Below are positions 1-8,638 of a stretch of DNA of 64,000 nt, piece after piece. Positions within the stretch are counted from its first letter, which is position 1; each line of letters starts with the position of its first letter. The stretch lies in NCBI GenBank assembly GCA_949076555.1, contig CARUOB010000002.1:1-64000 (forward strand), in the 5' to 3' direction. A program made the translations under genes and the position numbers. Below the pieces are notes generated by a model, which saw nothing but the letters and a program-made list of their open reading frames with translations, had not been told where the DNA came from and did no database searches. Source of the stretch: an uncultured Lachnospiraceae bacterium. GTDB taxonomy: Bacteria > Bacillota > Clostridia > Lachnospirales > Lachnospiraceae.

Positions 1-2
1 TC

Positions 3-1517
3 GCCGTACTGCTCGGGGCGGGTTTTCTTTTGGAGAATCGGGCGGCTTTGGTCGGTTTTCTGCCATCGGGTGTGCAGGCAGTCTGCCGCAGCGTCTTTTT
101 GCCGGGGAAAAAAAGGAAGGGACATTGGTGGATCTGGCTTCTCTTTTTTCTGCTATGCCTGCTGTGTTATCTCCCTTACTTTTTCATGTATTATCCGACG
201 TGGTTTAACAACGATGCGGTGTGGCAGATGGAGCAGGCGCTTGGCATGGCTGCAAAATCCAATCACCACCCCTATTTTCATACCCTTATCATCAAAGTGT
301 TTCTGACGGTGGGGTATGGTCTGTTTCACGACTATACGGCGGCGGTGGCGCTTTACACCTTTTGTCAGATGGCGCTGACGGCGGCGGTGTTCGGGTTTTT
401 CCTGTATCTTTTGTATCGGCGGGGCACGAAGATTTTATGGCTCGTTCTCGCTGTATTTTTCTATGCGCTTCTCCCGGTGAATGGAATGTTCAGCATTTGT
501 ATGGGCAAGGATGCGTGGTTTACGGCTGCGTTTTTGCTCTTTGTGTGGGCGGTACATCATTGTGCGGAAGGAGGAGAGGGGCTACACAACGGCGACGGGT
601 ACATGGGCGTTCTTGGAACGCCGGGTGGACGGCGCTGGCTCTGGTTTTTTGTGACGGGCGTGCTGGTGTGTCTGCTCAGAAGCAACGGTATCTTTGTCTT
701 TCTGGGGACGGCGGTTGTGCTGGTTTTTTCACAGCGGCAGGAGAGGAAGCGCATGTACACTTCCATTGCCGCGGTGCTGCTTTGCAGTTTTCTCTGGCGG
801 GGGCCGGTTCTGACGGCCCTTCAGGTGCAGCCGCCGGACACGATCGAGAGTCTGACCATGCCGGTGCAGCATTTGCTCTGCGCCTATGCCAGAGGCGGTA
901 ATCTTACCGCCGAGGAAGTAGAGATGCTGGAAGCGGTCGTTCCTCTGGAGCAGATCGATGCATACTATAATCCCTATCTGTTTGATATGACGAAGAATTA
1001 TATCCGTGAACACGGCAATCAACAGGTCATTGCGGAAAATAAGGGTGCGTACGCAAAGCTCTGGCTGCATGTGGGGCTTCGCAATCCCATGCTTTATCTG
1101 GAGGCGGAGATCCGGCAGACGGCGGGGTACTATGCCCTACATATTCCTCACGACCAGATTCTTTACAGCGAATACTTTATGGTAGATAATCCCTTTGGCA
1201 TAGAGAATAAGAGGAAAGTTTTCAGCTACGACGCAAGTTTGGCCATGGGTGAGTTCCTGCAATGGTTTCAGGTTTTTTACAACAGGGTGTGGAGCCTCGG
1301 AATGAATACGTGGCTTCTGCTGTTTGCGCTTGCCTGCGCGCTTTACAGAGGGCAGCGGGCGATTGCCTTTGTGCCCTGCGTGATGCTTTTGGGGAGTCTG
1401 CTTCTGGCGACGCCTGTGTACAATGAGTTCCGGTACGCTTACGGGGTGTTTGTGGCGCTGCCCCTTTTGTTTCAGATCGGGGTGGGGGAGGAGTGCGCAA
1501 GTACTGTCAGTCATTAA
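3..1517 (+). CDS. GT-C-like integral membrane protein (DUF6020 type), 5' end cut by window
   Basis: The frame is open to the left edge, and the in-frame residues before the TTG at 30 (AVLLGAGFLL) look like membrane sequence, so the gene almost certainly begins outside the window. The rest has a hydrophobic multi-pass pattern of roughly ten segments. After the first visible segment comes a loop with YPTWFNNDAVWQ, then a His-rich HHPYFHT. Acidic residues in the first outer loop are typical of GT-C transferases that use lipid-phosphate sugars. The layout matches DUF6020 membrane proteins of Clostridia polysaccharide loci. The substrate is unknown. It ends directly against the next ATG, so it is probably co-transcribed with the acylation cassette. 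Confidence 0.7.
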   Translation, partial: AVLLGAGFLLENRAALVGFLPSGVQAVCRSVFLPGKKRKGHWWIWLLFFLLCLLCYLPYFFMYYPTWFNNDAVWQMEQALGMAAKSNHHPYFHTLIIKVFLTVGYGLFHDYTAAVALYTFCQMALTAAVFGFFLYLLYRRGTKILWLVLAVFFYALLPVNGMFSICMGKDAWFTAAFLLFVWAVHHCAEGGEGLHNGDGYMGVLGTPGGRRWLWFFVTGVLVCLLRSNGIFVFLGTAVVLVFSQRQERKRMYTSIAAVLLCSFLWRGPVLTALQVQPPDTIESLTMPVQHLLCAYARGGNLTAEEVEMLEAVVPLEQIDAYYNPYLFDMTKNYIREHGNQQVIAENKGAYAKLWLHVGLRNPMLYLEAEIRQTAGYYALHIPHDQILYSEYFMVDNPFGIENKRKVFSYDASLAMGEFLQWFQVFYNRVWSLGMNTWLLLFALACALYRGQRAIAFVPCVMLLGSLLLATPVYNEFRYAYGVFVALPLLFQIGVGEECASTVSH

Positions 1518-2660
1518 ATGAAAAGCGGTCATCGCGCAGACGCACACAAGAAGGGGGAGGCTTTGGAACCGAGAAAGTTAATGATGCAAAAATGGGTAAA
1601 AGCGGCGCTTTTTCTCCTGCCGCTGTTTCTTTTCATAGGGTGGGTCAACTGGTATGTGGATTCCTACGCTCTTTTGCGGGTTACTTACGATGAGATTGCA
1701 GCGCAGATGGCGGCCGGGAAACACGTGGAAGGGCTGGAAGATTCCGACTATAATGACAGAAACCTTCTGGCGGCGCGCTTGAAGGGGATGGAGGATATGC
1801 CGCAGGTCATGGTTCTCGGCTCCAGCCGGGTGTACACCTTCGACCATACCATGTTCGGGACGGATTCCTTTTACAATGCGGGGCTGTCTGAGGCTACGAT
1901 TTATGACCTTCTGGCGGTGACGGGCATCCTGAGCGCGGAGGAGAAACTTCCGGAGACGGTCGTGATCGGCGTGGACGCTTTTCTTTTTAATAAGAGCCAC
2001 GACAACGAGAAGTGGAAAGAATTGGAGAGTTACGCAAACTATATGTCGCTTACGCTGGACGGGAAACTGTCGCCGGAGCTTGCGAACCCGCACAAAGATA
2101 CGGGCAGGGAATTATTTAAGGCGCTCTCCTTAGACTATTTTCGCTACAATGTTACGCTTCTGCCAGACAGAAAACGGTTTGCCGTTTCCTACACGGATGA
2201 TTGGGAGACAGAAGGCTATCTCAAGCACGCTGACGGGAGCGTCAGCTATCAGCGGGCGCTTCGGGAAGTGGATGCGGCGGATGTGGAGGAAATGACGAGA
2301 CAGTCCATGGAGGAGCATGTGGTCTATCGTATGACAGACTACGCGGAGATAGACGAGCGGCATTTTTTACGGCTTTTGGCACTGGTGGATTATCTGCTGG
2401 GTGCGGGCGTGGAGGTAATTTTATACTTGCCACCCTATTCGCCCATGATGTATAATTACATAGAATCTGAGGAGGCATTTCAGATCACGTTGGAAGTGGA
2501 GGAAAAGGTAAAAAATCTGGCGGTGGAGAAGGGGATTGCGCTCTACGGTTCCTACGATCCGGCTGGATGCGGCCTTGCAATGACGGATTTGTACGACGTG
2601 TATCATGTGAAAACGGAGAAGACGGCTGACACTTACTATCCTGTGATTTTGGCGAAATGA
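1518..2660 (+). CDS. Membrane-anchored SGNH-fold acyltransferase partner (DltD/AlgJ-like)
   Basis: One N-terminal membrane segment (about residues 27-45, if ATG 1518 is the start) precedes an outer SGNH-type domain. VLGSSR carries the candidate nucleophile S102, and the C-terminal YDVYH gives a D360-x-x-H363 pair, so a Ser-Asp-His triad is visible. In Dlt, Alg and Pat systems such proteins work with an MBOAT protein to move an acyl group onto a surface polymer. An MBOAT, a carrier protein and an adenylating enzyme lie just downstream, so this is probably the terminal transferase of that cassette. The start is uncertain: ATG 1518 abuts the upstream stop, ATG 1581 would still keep the membrane anchor, and neither has a well-placed ribosome site. 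Confidence 0.72.
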   Translation: MKSGHRADAHKKGEALEPRKLMMQKWVKAALFLLPLFLFIGWVNWYVDSYALLRVTYDEIAAQMAAGKHVEGLEDSDYNDRNLLAARLKGMEDMPQVMVLGSSRVYTFDHTMFGTDSFYNAGLSEATIYDLLAVTGILSAEEKLPETVVIGVDAFLFNKSHDNEKWKELESYANYMSLTLDGKLSPELANPHKDTGRELFKALSLDYFRYNVTLLPDRKRFAVSYTDDWETEGYLKHADGSVSYQRALREVDAADVEEMTRQSMEEHVVYRMTDYAEIDERHFLRLLALVDYLLGAGVEVILYLPPYSPMMYNYIESEEAFQITLEVEEKVKNLAVEKGIALYGSYDPAGCGLAMTDLYDVYHVKTEKTADTYYPVILAK

Positions 2661-2697
2661 TGCCCGGGCAGGGAGCAGCGTCCGGAGGGAAGATAAA

Positions 2698-4254
2698 ATG
2701 AAAGCGAACGTTACCTACTGGCTGGACGAGACGGCGGCACGATTCCCCGATAAGACAGCCTATGCGGATGAGAAGAAAGAAATAACTTTTAAAGAGTTGC
2801 GGACGCAGGCCAGAGCCATCGCCTGTGAGCTGACAGAGAGAGGGCTGTTTAAAAAACCTGTCGCTGTTTTTCTGGAAAAAGGTGTGGAAGTGCTTGTCTC
2901 CTTTATGGGGGCGGCTTACAGCTGTAACTTTTACTCCCCGATCGATGTGGACATGCCGGGGAGCCGTGTCAATAAGATTCTGGAAGTGCTGGAGCCCGCC
3001 GTGGTGATAACGACAGGGGCTTTGCGGGAAGTCTTCTCTGCGTATGATTATAAGGGAGCGTTCCTTCTGCTGGAGGATGTGCTGTCGCAGGAGGCTTCTT
3101 TGACTGCGGAAGGAGAGGGTGGCTTTGCAAAGCCGGAATTATCTGCGCGGGAGGCGGCTTTGGAGGCGGCGAGAAAGCGCGGCATAGACACCGATCTTTT
3201 GTATGTGCTCTTTACGTCCGGGTCCACGGGCGTGCCAAAGGGCGTGACCATCAACCACCGGGCGGTGATCGACTACATAGACTGGGTGACGGAAACCTTT
3301 GAAATCACGGAGAAAGACAGTTTCGGCAATCAGGCGCCGTTTTACTTTGACAATTCCATTCTGGACATTTACAGCACCCTGAAAACGGGCGCGACGACTT
3401 ATATTATTCCGAAAACATTGTTTGCGCAGCCGGTGCCGCTTCTGGAATATTTGAAGGAAAAGAAGATCAATACCATTTTTTGGGTGCCGTCGGCGCTGAT
3501 TGTGGTGGCGAAGCTGAAAGCGTTTAAAAATGTGGATTTGTCGAACACGCTTCGGCGGGTGTTATTCTGTGGTGAGGTCATGCCCAACAAGCAGCTGAAC
3601 GTATGGCGGAAATTTTTGCCGGAGGTACAGTACGCGAACCTGTACGGCCCCACGGAGATCACGGATGCCTGCACGTATTATATTGTAAACCGGGAATTTT
3701 CTGACGAGGAGCCGCTCCCCATCGGTTATCCTATGGCGAACACGGACATTCTTGTTTTAAATGAGAAAAACGAACTGGTGACGGGTGAGGAACCGGGTGA
3801 ACTCTGCGTCAGAGGCACGTCCCTGTCCATGGGATACTACAGGAATCCGGAGAAGACGAAGGAGGCCTTCGTCCAGAATCCGCTGAATCAGGCGGCACCG
3901 GAGCTGATTTACCGGACGGGAGATATCGTGAAATATAATGAGCGCGGGGAGATTATATATCTTTCCAGAAAGGACTTCCAGATAAAGCACATGGGACACA
4001 GAATTGAGCTGGGAGAGATTGAGACGGCGGTGTCCTCGCTTTCTGAAATTTCCCTGAACTGTTGTCTCTATGACGAGAAACGTCAAAAGATCGTGCTTTT
4101 TATCGAGGAGGAGCTGGACAAAGCGCGTATCAATGAAAAGATTTCTCATCTTGTACCGGAGTATATGCTGCCGAATAAGGTGATTCGGGTGGAGAAAATG
4201 CCGATCAACGCCAACGGCAAGATTGACCGGGTAAAGTTGAAGGAGCTTTTATGA
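2698..4254 (+). CDS. DltA-like amino-acid adenylating ligase (carrier-protein loading)
   Basis: A stand-alone ANL-family adenylation domain of 518 residues, the usual DltA length. Core motifs are in order: phosphate loop FTSGSTGVPKGV (about 172-183), NLYGPTEITD (about 314-323), YRTGD (405-409), GHRIELGEIE and the catalytic lysine K508 in NGKIDR. FDNSILDIY has the Asp that binds the alpha-amino group in amino-acid-activating domains. It should form an aminoacyl-adenylate and load the amino acid onto the downstream carrier protein. D-alanine is the family default, but the actual amino acid cannot be read with confidence. GGAGGG lies 8 nt before ATG. The last four bases overlap the formyltransferase start (ATGA), implying coupled translation. 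Confidence 0.82.
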   Translation: MKANVTYWLDETAARFPDKTAYADEKKEITFKELRTQARAIACELTERGLFKKPVAVFLEKGVEVLVSFMGAAYSCNFYSPIDVDMPGSRVNKILEVLEPAVVITTGALREVFSAYDYKGAFLLLEDVLSQEASLTAEGEGGFAKPELSAREAALEAARKRGIDTDLLYVLFTSGSTGVPKGVTINHRAVIDYIDWVTETFEITEKDSFGNQAPFYFDNSILDIYSTLKTGATTYIIPKTLFAQPVPLLEYLKEKKINTIFWVPSALIVVAKLKAFKNVDLSNTLRRVLFCGEVMPNKQLNVWRKFLPEVQYANLYGPTEITDACTYYIVNREFSDEEPLPIGYPMANTDILVLNEKNELVTGEEPGELCVRGTSLSMGYYRNPEKTKEAFVQNPLNQAAPELIYRTGDIVKYNERGEIIYLSRKDFQIKHMGHRIELGEIETAVSSLSEISLNCCLYDEKRQKIVLFIEEELDKARINEKISHLVPEYMLPNKVIRVEKMPINANGKIDRVKLKELL

Positions 4255-5108
4255 ATACGGATTTTGGGCGTGTCGTGGTGATCGGTTACGGTAAGGCCAC
4301 GGGTGAGATATTGAAATATACGGATGACAGGCGGGCAGACTATGGCTATGAACTGGAATTTATCGAACATGAGCCACATGTCCTTGGCGTTACGAGGCAG
4401 ATTTGTGAGGAGAGAGGGATTCCTTTCGCATCCATGCCGGATAAGCGGGAACTTGCCGGTTACCTTGGTGAAATACAGGAGAAAACACTGATTGTCTCCG
4501 CCAGCAACAATTTTTTGTTTCCGGCGGCAGTGGTGGAGCGGGAGAATATCACAATTATCAACTTTCACAATGCGCTTCTGCCGGAGTATCCCGGAAGAAA
4601 CGCACCGAGCTGGGTTATTTATCAGGGTGAGGCGCGGACAGGCATCACATGGCATTATGTGACGGCGGGGGTGGACGAAGGAAACATCATTATACAAAAA
4701 AGCTGTGAGATCGGTTCCGACACGAAGGCGTATGAGCTGACGGAAATGTTGATGGACCTGGCATATGAGGGATTTTGCGAGTGCTTTGACAGCGTTTTGC
4801 AGGAAAATGCCGAGGCGAAGCCACAAGGCTTTTCGCCAGAGAGACGGATGTACCGTTCGTCCGAGATACCGGGGGGCGGGGTTCTGCATCCGGAGGAGTC
4901 GACGGAAAATGCATACCGCCTGCTTCGCAGTGTGGATTACGGGAAAAGCGGGATATTTCCCCCGGTGCAGATGGAAATTGACGGAAAACGGGCGGAGATC
5001 CTGCGGTACCGGAAGATTGCCCCGGAAAAGAAAAAGGAGGGCGCAGACATGCGCTATCTGCCGTTTGCAGACGGGGAGCTGCTAAAGATAAAATATCGTA
5101 TGTTATGA
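4251..5108 (+). CDS. Fmt-like formyltransferase inside the Dlt-like cassette
   Basis: A 285-residue protein with the N10-formyl-tetrahydrofolate formyltransferase core. The catalytic set of methionyl-tRNA formyltransferase is visible: N104 and H106 in NFHNALLPEYPGR, and D142 in AGVDEGNII. It is not housekeeping Fmt by context: it overlaps the adenylating ligase by 4 bp and precedes the carrier protein. The C-terminal part (LLRSVDYGKSGIFPP) differs from the tRNA-binding domain of Fmt. Two readings are open. It may N-formylate the amino acid after loading on the carrier, as the F domain of linear gramicidin synthetase does, or it may formylate an amino sugar nucleotide, as VioF-type enzymes do. 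Operon position favours the first, but this is inference. Confidence 0.75.
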   Translation: MNTDFGRVVVIGYGKATGEILKYTDDRRADYGYELEFIEHEPHVLGVTRQICEERGIPFASMPDKRELAGYLGEIQEKTLIVSASNNFLFPAAVVERENITIINFHNALLPEYPGRNAPSWVIYQGEARTGITWHYVTAGVDEGNIIIQKSCEIGSDTKAYELTEMLMDLAYEGFCECFDSVLQENAEAKPQGFSPERRMYRSSEIPGGGVLHPEESTENAYRLLRSVDYGKSGIFPPVQMEIDGKRAEILRYRKIAPEKKKEGADMRYLPFADGELLKIKYRML

Positions 5109-5192
5109 TATGGAAGGAACAGGAATCAAAAATCTGCGGATGCAGGTATAAAAGATAAGTGTGGATGAAAGAAGAGAAAGGGAAGCGGTTTT

Positions 5193-5423
5193 ATGGAAGA
5201 AAAAGTGTTAGAAGTATTGGAAGAGTACTGTGAGGAGGCCCTAAGTTATACGGGTGACAACATGATGGAGGAGGGTGTGATCGACTCCTTTACGGTCATC
5301 AATATTGTGAGTGAGCTGGAGGATGTTTTTGATATTGAAATCGACGCCAAGTATGTGGTGGCGGAGAATTTCAGGAACAAAGAGGCGATCATAGAACTGG
5401 TACGACAGTTGGTGGAAGAATAG
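5193..5423 (+). CDS. Acyl/peptidyl carrier protein (DltC-like)
   Basis: A 76-residue acidic protein with the carrier fold signature. The sequence VIDSFTVINIVSELED places the phosphopantetheine-accepting serine at S32 in the DSF motif, followed by helix II. The length matches DltC. It should carry the amino acid activated by the ligase at 2698 and present it to the membrane acyltransferase that starts 4 nt after its stop codon. An AAAGGGA ribosome site precedes the ATG. The 84-base gap before it shows no clear terminator. Confidence 0.85.
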   Translation: MEEKVLEVLEEYCEEALSYTGDNMMEEGVIDSFTVINIVSELEDVFDIEIDAKYVVAENFRNKEAIIELVRQLVEE

Positions 5424-5426
5424 GAT

Positions 5427-7007
5427 ATGCAATTTTTATCTGCTGTATTTATTATACTGTGGGTGATTTCCTTTGCCCTCTATTATCTGGTACCGACGAA
5501 GCGGCAGTGGATCATTTTGGCCGTGGCAAGCGGCCTGTTTTACGTGGCCGGGACGGGCGGGATTCCGGTGGGGATTGTCCTGACGGGGGCGGGCGCTTAC
5601 GCAAGCGGCCTGTATGTAAAACGCAGTCTGGAAGCGCAGAAAGCGGCGCTTTCGGCTGTCGTGGAAAAAGAGCAGAAAAAGGCAGTAAAGCTGGGATTTG
5701 AGAGACGCAGAAGACGTGTTCAAATCCTTTATTTTGTGTTTAGCCTGGGAATTTTGTTTTGCACGAAGTACATGGTTGTGATTCTGCCGTTTTTACAGAA
5801 GACAGGACTGACCACGCCCGGGGGCGACGCTTTTTTTGCCCGTGTAGTGATGCCTCTGGGGGTGTCCTTTTACACGCTGACTGCGATCAGCTATGTGGTG
5901 GATGTGGGGCGGGAACAGTGTCAGGCACAGGAAAATCCGGTGAAACTTTTTCTGTTTTTGGCATATTTTCCTTCGATCACGCAGGGGCCTTTCAACCGCT
6001 ATGGGAAATTGCAGGGGGAATTTGAGAGGGACCATGTCTTTGATTATGAGAGAATGCTTTTCGGTGTGCAGCGGTTTGTCTGGGGCGCGTTCAAAAAGCT
6101 GGTGATTGCGGACCGGATCAATCTTTTTGTGGGAAATGTGTTTGGGAGCGTGGACGGCGGATTTCCGGGCAGCATATACGCGCTGGCCGTGGTTCTCTAT
6201 ATGATTCAGCTCTATGCGGATTTTTCCGGGTATATGGATATGGCGCTGGGAGTCAGCGAGACTTTCGATATTATTCTTCCGGAGAACTTTAAGAGACCTT
6301 ATTTTTCTAAGTCTGTGGCGGAATTTTGGCGCAGATGGCATATTACGCTTGGAACATGGTTTAAGGACTATGTGATGTTTTCCTTTGTCATGTCGGGGGC
6401 GGGACGGAAAATCGGCAAAGCGGCGAAGAAAAAGATGCCCCGCATGGGAAAGCATGTGACGGGCATTCTCGGGACGATGTTTGTCTGGCTGCTGACGGGT
6501 ATGTGGCACGGCAGAACGATGAGCTATATTTTGTGGGGCGTCTACTACGGCGTGATTATGTGTGTTTCCCTCGTTTTGGAATCCCGGTACGGCGTGTGGA
6601 AGGAGAAACTTCATATAAAAGAAGGAAAAGCCTATGCCTTCTTCGCGATGGCCAGAACGTGGGTGATCGTGTTTGCGGCGGATGTGCTGATCCGTTCGGA
6701 GAGCCTTTCTCAGGCGGGGCAGATTTACAGGGCGCTTCTTATGGACTTCCGGCTGAAAGAAGGAATCCTGGGCGTGACTGATTTTGGGCTTAGCAGATAC
6801 GGATTTTTGCTGCTGGCGGCGACATGTCTTTTGTGGCTTGCGGTTTCTGTCTGGGAGGAACAGGGGAAAGACGTGCGGCGGATGCTTGCGGCCAGTCCGA
6901 TGGCGGTGAGATGGTGCTGCTATTACGGTGTGGTACTCCTTTTGGTGATTACGGGTATTTACGGTGGGAGCTACGATACGGCGGCATTTTTGTATCAAAG
7001 TTTCTGA
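5427..7007 (+). CDS. MBOAT-family membrane O-acyltransferase (DltB/AlgI-like)
   Basis: A polytopic protein of 526 residues with the MBOAT signature. FWRRWHITLGTWFKDYV contains conserved H305, and LTGMWHG contains the catalytic-type H361. The N-terminal segments (FIILWVISFALYYLVP) and the later GVYYG region match the DltB/AlgI subgroup. MBOAT proteins form the membrane channel that passes an acyl group from a cytoplasmic thioester to the outside, where an SGNH partner completes transfer. The acyl-carrier protein ends 3 nt upstream, so the donor is probably the carrier-bound (possibly formylated) amino acid rather than acetyl-CoA. Confidence 0.85.
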   Translation: MQFLSAVFIILWVISFALYYLVPTKRQWIILAVASGLFYVAGTGGIPVGIVLTGAGAYASGLYVKRSLEAQKAALSAVVEKEQKKAVKLGFERRRRRVQILYFVFSLGILFCTKYMVVILPFLQKTGLTTPGGDAFFARVVMPLGVSFYTLTAISYVVDVGREQCQAQENPVKLFLFLAYFPSITQGPFNRYGKLQGEFERDHVFDYERMLFGVQRFVWGAFKKLVIADRINLFVGNVFGSVDGGFPGSIYALAVVLYMIQLYADFSGYMDMALGVSETFDIILPENFKRPYFSKSVAEFWRRWHITLGTWFKDYVMFSFVMSGAGRKIGKAAKKKMPRMGKHVTGILGTMFVWLLTGMWHGRTMSYILWGVYYGVIMCVSLVLESRYGVWKEKLHIKEGKAYAFFAMARTWVIVFAADVLIRSESLSQAGQIYRALLMDFRLKEGILGVTDFGLSRYGFLLLAATCLLWLAVSVWEEQGKDVRRMLAASPMAVRWCCYYGVVLLLVITGIYGGSYDTAAFLYQSF

Positions 7008-7058
7008 CAACAGTCTGGCGGGAGCGGATGGGCGTGTGCGAAGCGGGAGGGTAAGGGA

Positions 7059-8567
7059 GTGAGAGGTAAAAAGGCAGCGGGAATTTTGCTTTCAATAGCG
7101 TGCGTTATCGTAATTGCGGCAGTGACGATGGTTTTCGCGATGGGGGCAGGCTATACTGTTCTCAGCGGGGATGATTTCACCCATGGCGTGCGGGTGGGCG
7201 TGTACCATGTTTCGCTGCCGCGGTATTTTGCAGCGTCTCTTCTGTATGTACAGGACTTGTATATGGATTGGCAGGGGACTTGGTTTTCCATGTTCCTGCA
7301 GGCATTTCTCTCCCCGATCAACAATTTCGGTCTGCCCCAGCTTAGGGTGGTGATGGTTGGAAACGCGCTGCTGTTTCTCGTTTCGCTGGCTGTTTTTTTG
7401 TGGACGGGGCTGTCTTTTTTCCGGATGGAGACGGGAATGGGCATCGGTGAGGCGGAAAGATCCGGCGGGCAGACGGCAGGCAGGGGGAAGAGTCTTATGC
7501 CGCTTCAGGCGGTGATCCTCACGCTTTTCTTTTTGAGCGTGGTGAATGCGGATGTCTATGCGGAAATTTACTTTTGGTTTTCCGGGGCGGTGGCGTACAG
7601 TATGCCGTTTTCCCTTATGCTCATTGCCCTGACGCTGTTTCTTCTTATAAATAAGGAGGAGGGCAGCCCGCGCAGGAAAAAAGTCCGGGCGGGAATAGCG
7701 GCGGCTCTTTTGTTTCTGTCCTCCGGCGGATCGCTGGCGGTGGCGGGTGTGGGATGTTACACGGCCCTGATGCTGACGGCGGTGTTTTTTCTCTCCACGG
7801 GGAAATGGTCCCGGTATAACCTGACCGTGTTTGCGGCGGGCTTTGCCGGCGCGCTGATCAATGTGGCCGCGCCCGGCAATTTTTCCAGACATGACGGCAC
7901 GGCGGGAGCCGGTCTGCATTTTGGGCAGGCGATCGGTTATACGGTGCGCATGTTTGCGGAGGAGTCGGCCAGACTGTTTCGGGAGACGATACTTGGACTG
8001 GTGTTTTTATTCGTGATTGCGGCGGGCGTGTATCTGTCGGGAAGATGCAGGATTGCGCTTCGGGCGTATGGCATTGCAACGACGTTTGCGCTTTTTGCGG
8101 GGCTTGTGGCGTACTTTCCCGTGGCGCTCGGGTATGGCGGGTATTATGTGCCAAACAGATGTTATTTTATAATCGACACAGCTATGGTGATTTCCCTCTT
8201 AAATCTGGCGCTGTTTTTGGGTATCTGTGCGCACAGGCTTGGCGGACTGCCATCAGACGGACGCGCGGTTATGGTGTCGCTCTATATTTGTCTGGCGGCG
8301 GTTGTTGTCACTCCGCTGTCCATGGAGGAGCTGCCTCTTTACCGTGTGGCGCGTTATGTACACAACGGAAGTTACCGGGAGTATTATGAAAAATGCGCCG
8401 CGATTTATGAGTATCTGGAAGCCTGTCCGGAGGAGGACGTGGTACTGGAAATGCCGGAATATATCGAGGATTTTGAGTGCTTTTATATCGACGGGGATGA
8501 AACGGGCTGGGTGAATCAGGGCATTGCCGCATATTACGGAAAGCGATCCGTGAGGCGGGCGCAGTAG
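7059..8567 (+). CDS. Multi-pass membrane protein, DUF6056 type, probable GT-C fold
   Basis: Translation from GTG 7059 is supported by GGGAGG 8 nt upstream. The 502-residue product has about ten hydrophobic segments. The first outer loop carries LSGDDFTHG and DWQGTW, and a second conserved patch reads NVAAPGNFSRHDG. The DD pair in loop one and the distal APGN patch are shared with the protein at 21451, showing paralogy. These features fit DUF6056 membrane proteins, which look like GT-C transferases using polyprenyl-phosphate sugars outside the membrane. The sugar and acceptor are unknown. It follows the acylation cassette by 51 bases. A run of eight T follows its stop, without a convincing hairpin. 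Confidence 0.68.
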   Translation: MRGKKAAGILLSIACVIVIAAVTMVFAMGAGYTVLSGDDFTHGVRVGVYHVSLPRYFAASLLYVQDLYMDWQGTWFSMFLQAFLSPINNFGLPQLRVVMVGNALLFLVSLAVFLWTGLSFFRMETGMGIGEAERSGGQTAGRGKSLMPLQAVILTLFFLSVVNADVYAEIYFWFSGAVAYSMPFSLMLIALTLFLLINKEEGSPRRKKVRAGIAAALLFLSSGGSLAVAGVGCYTALMLTAVFFLSTGKWSRYNLTVFAAGFAGALINVAAPGNFSRHDGTAGAGLHFGQAIGYTVRMFAEESARLFRETILGLVFLFVIAAGVYLSGRCRIALRAYGIATTFALFAGLVAYFPVALGYGGYYVPNRCYFIIDTAMVISLLNLALFLGICAHRLGGLPSDGRAVMVSLYICLAAVVVTPLSMEELPLYRVARYVHNGSYREYYEKCAAIYEYLEACPEEDVVLEMPEYIEDFECFYIDGDETGWVNQGIAAYYGKRSVRRAQ

Positions 8568-8584
8568 CGGTTTTTTTTAAAGTA

Positions 8585-8593
8585 TGGTAAACT
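8585..8593 (+). promoter_or_regulatory. Possible extended -10 promoter element
   Basis: TGG followed by TAAACT resembles an extended -10 box. It sits in the 71-base gap after the T-run at 8571-8578 and 46 nt before the next start codon. No good -35 is visible at the usual spacing, so this is weak. Confidence 0.22.
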
Positions 8594-8638
8594 TATTCAA
8601 AAGTAGAGAGGCATGCAGCCATCAGAGCGGAGGAAAAT

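Noticed and set aside
4251..5108. Housekeeping methionyl-tRNA formyltransferase
   Set aside because: The gene overlaps a DltA-like gene and precedes a carrier protein, with no def or rsmB neighbours, and its C-terminal part is unlike the tRNA-binding domain of Fmt.
5793..7010. Long minus-strand open frame of about 405 codons opposite the MBOAT gene
   Set aside because: It is rich in His, Arg and Pro with no domains, which is typical of antisense shadows of GC-rich coding sequence; the + strand carries clear MBOAT motifs.
8571..8578. Run of eight T after the DUF6056 gene as an intrinsic terminator
   Set aside because: I could not draw a stable GC-rich hairpin immediately before the run.
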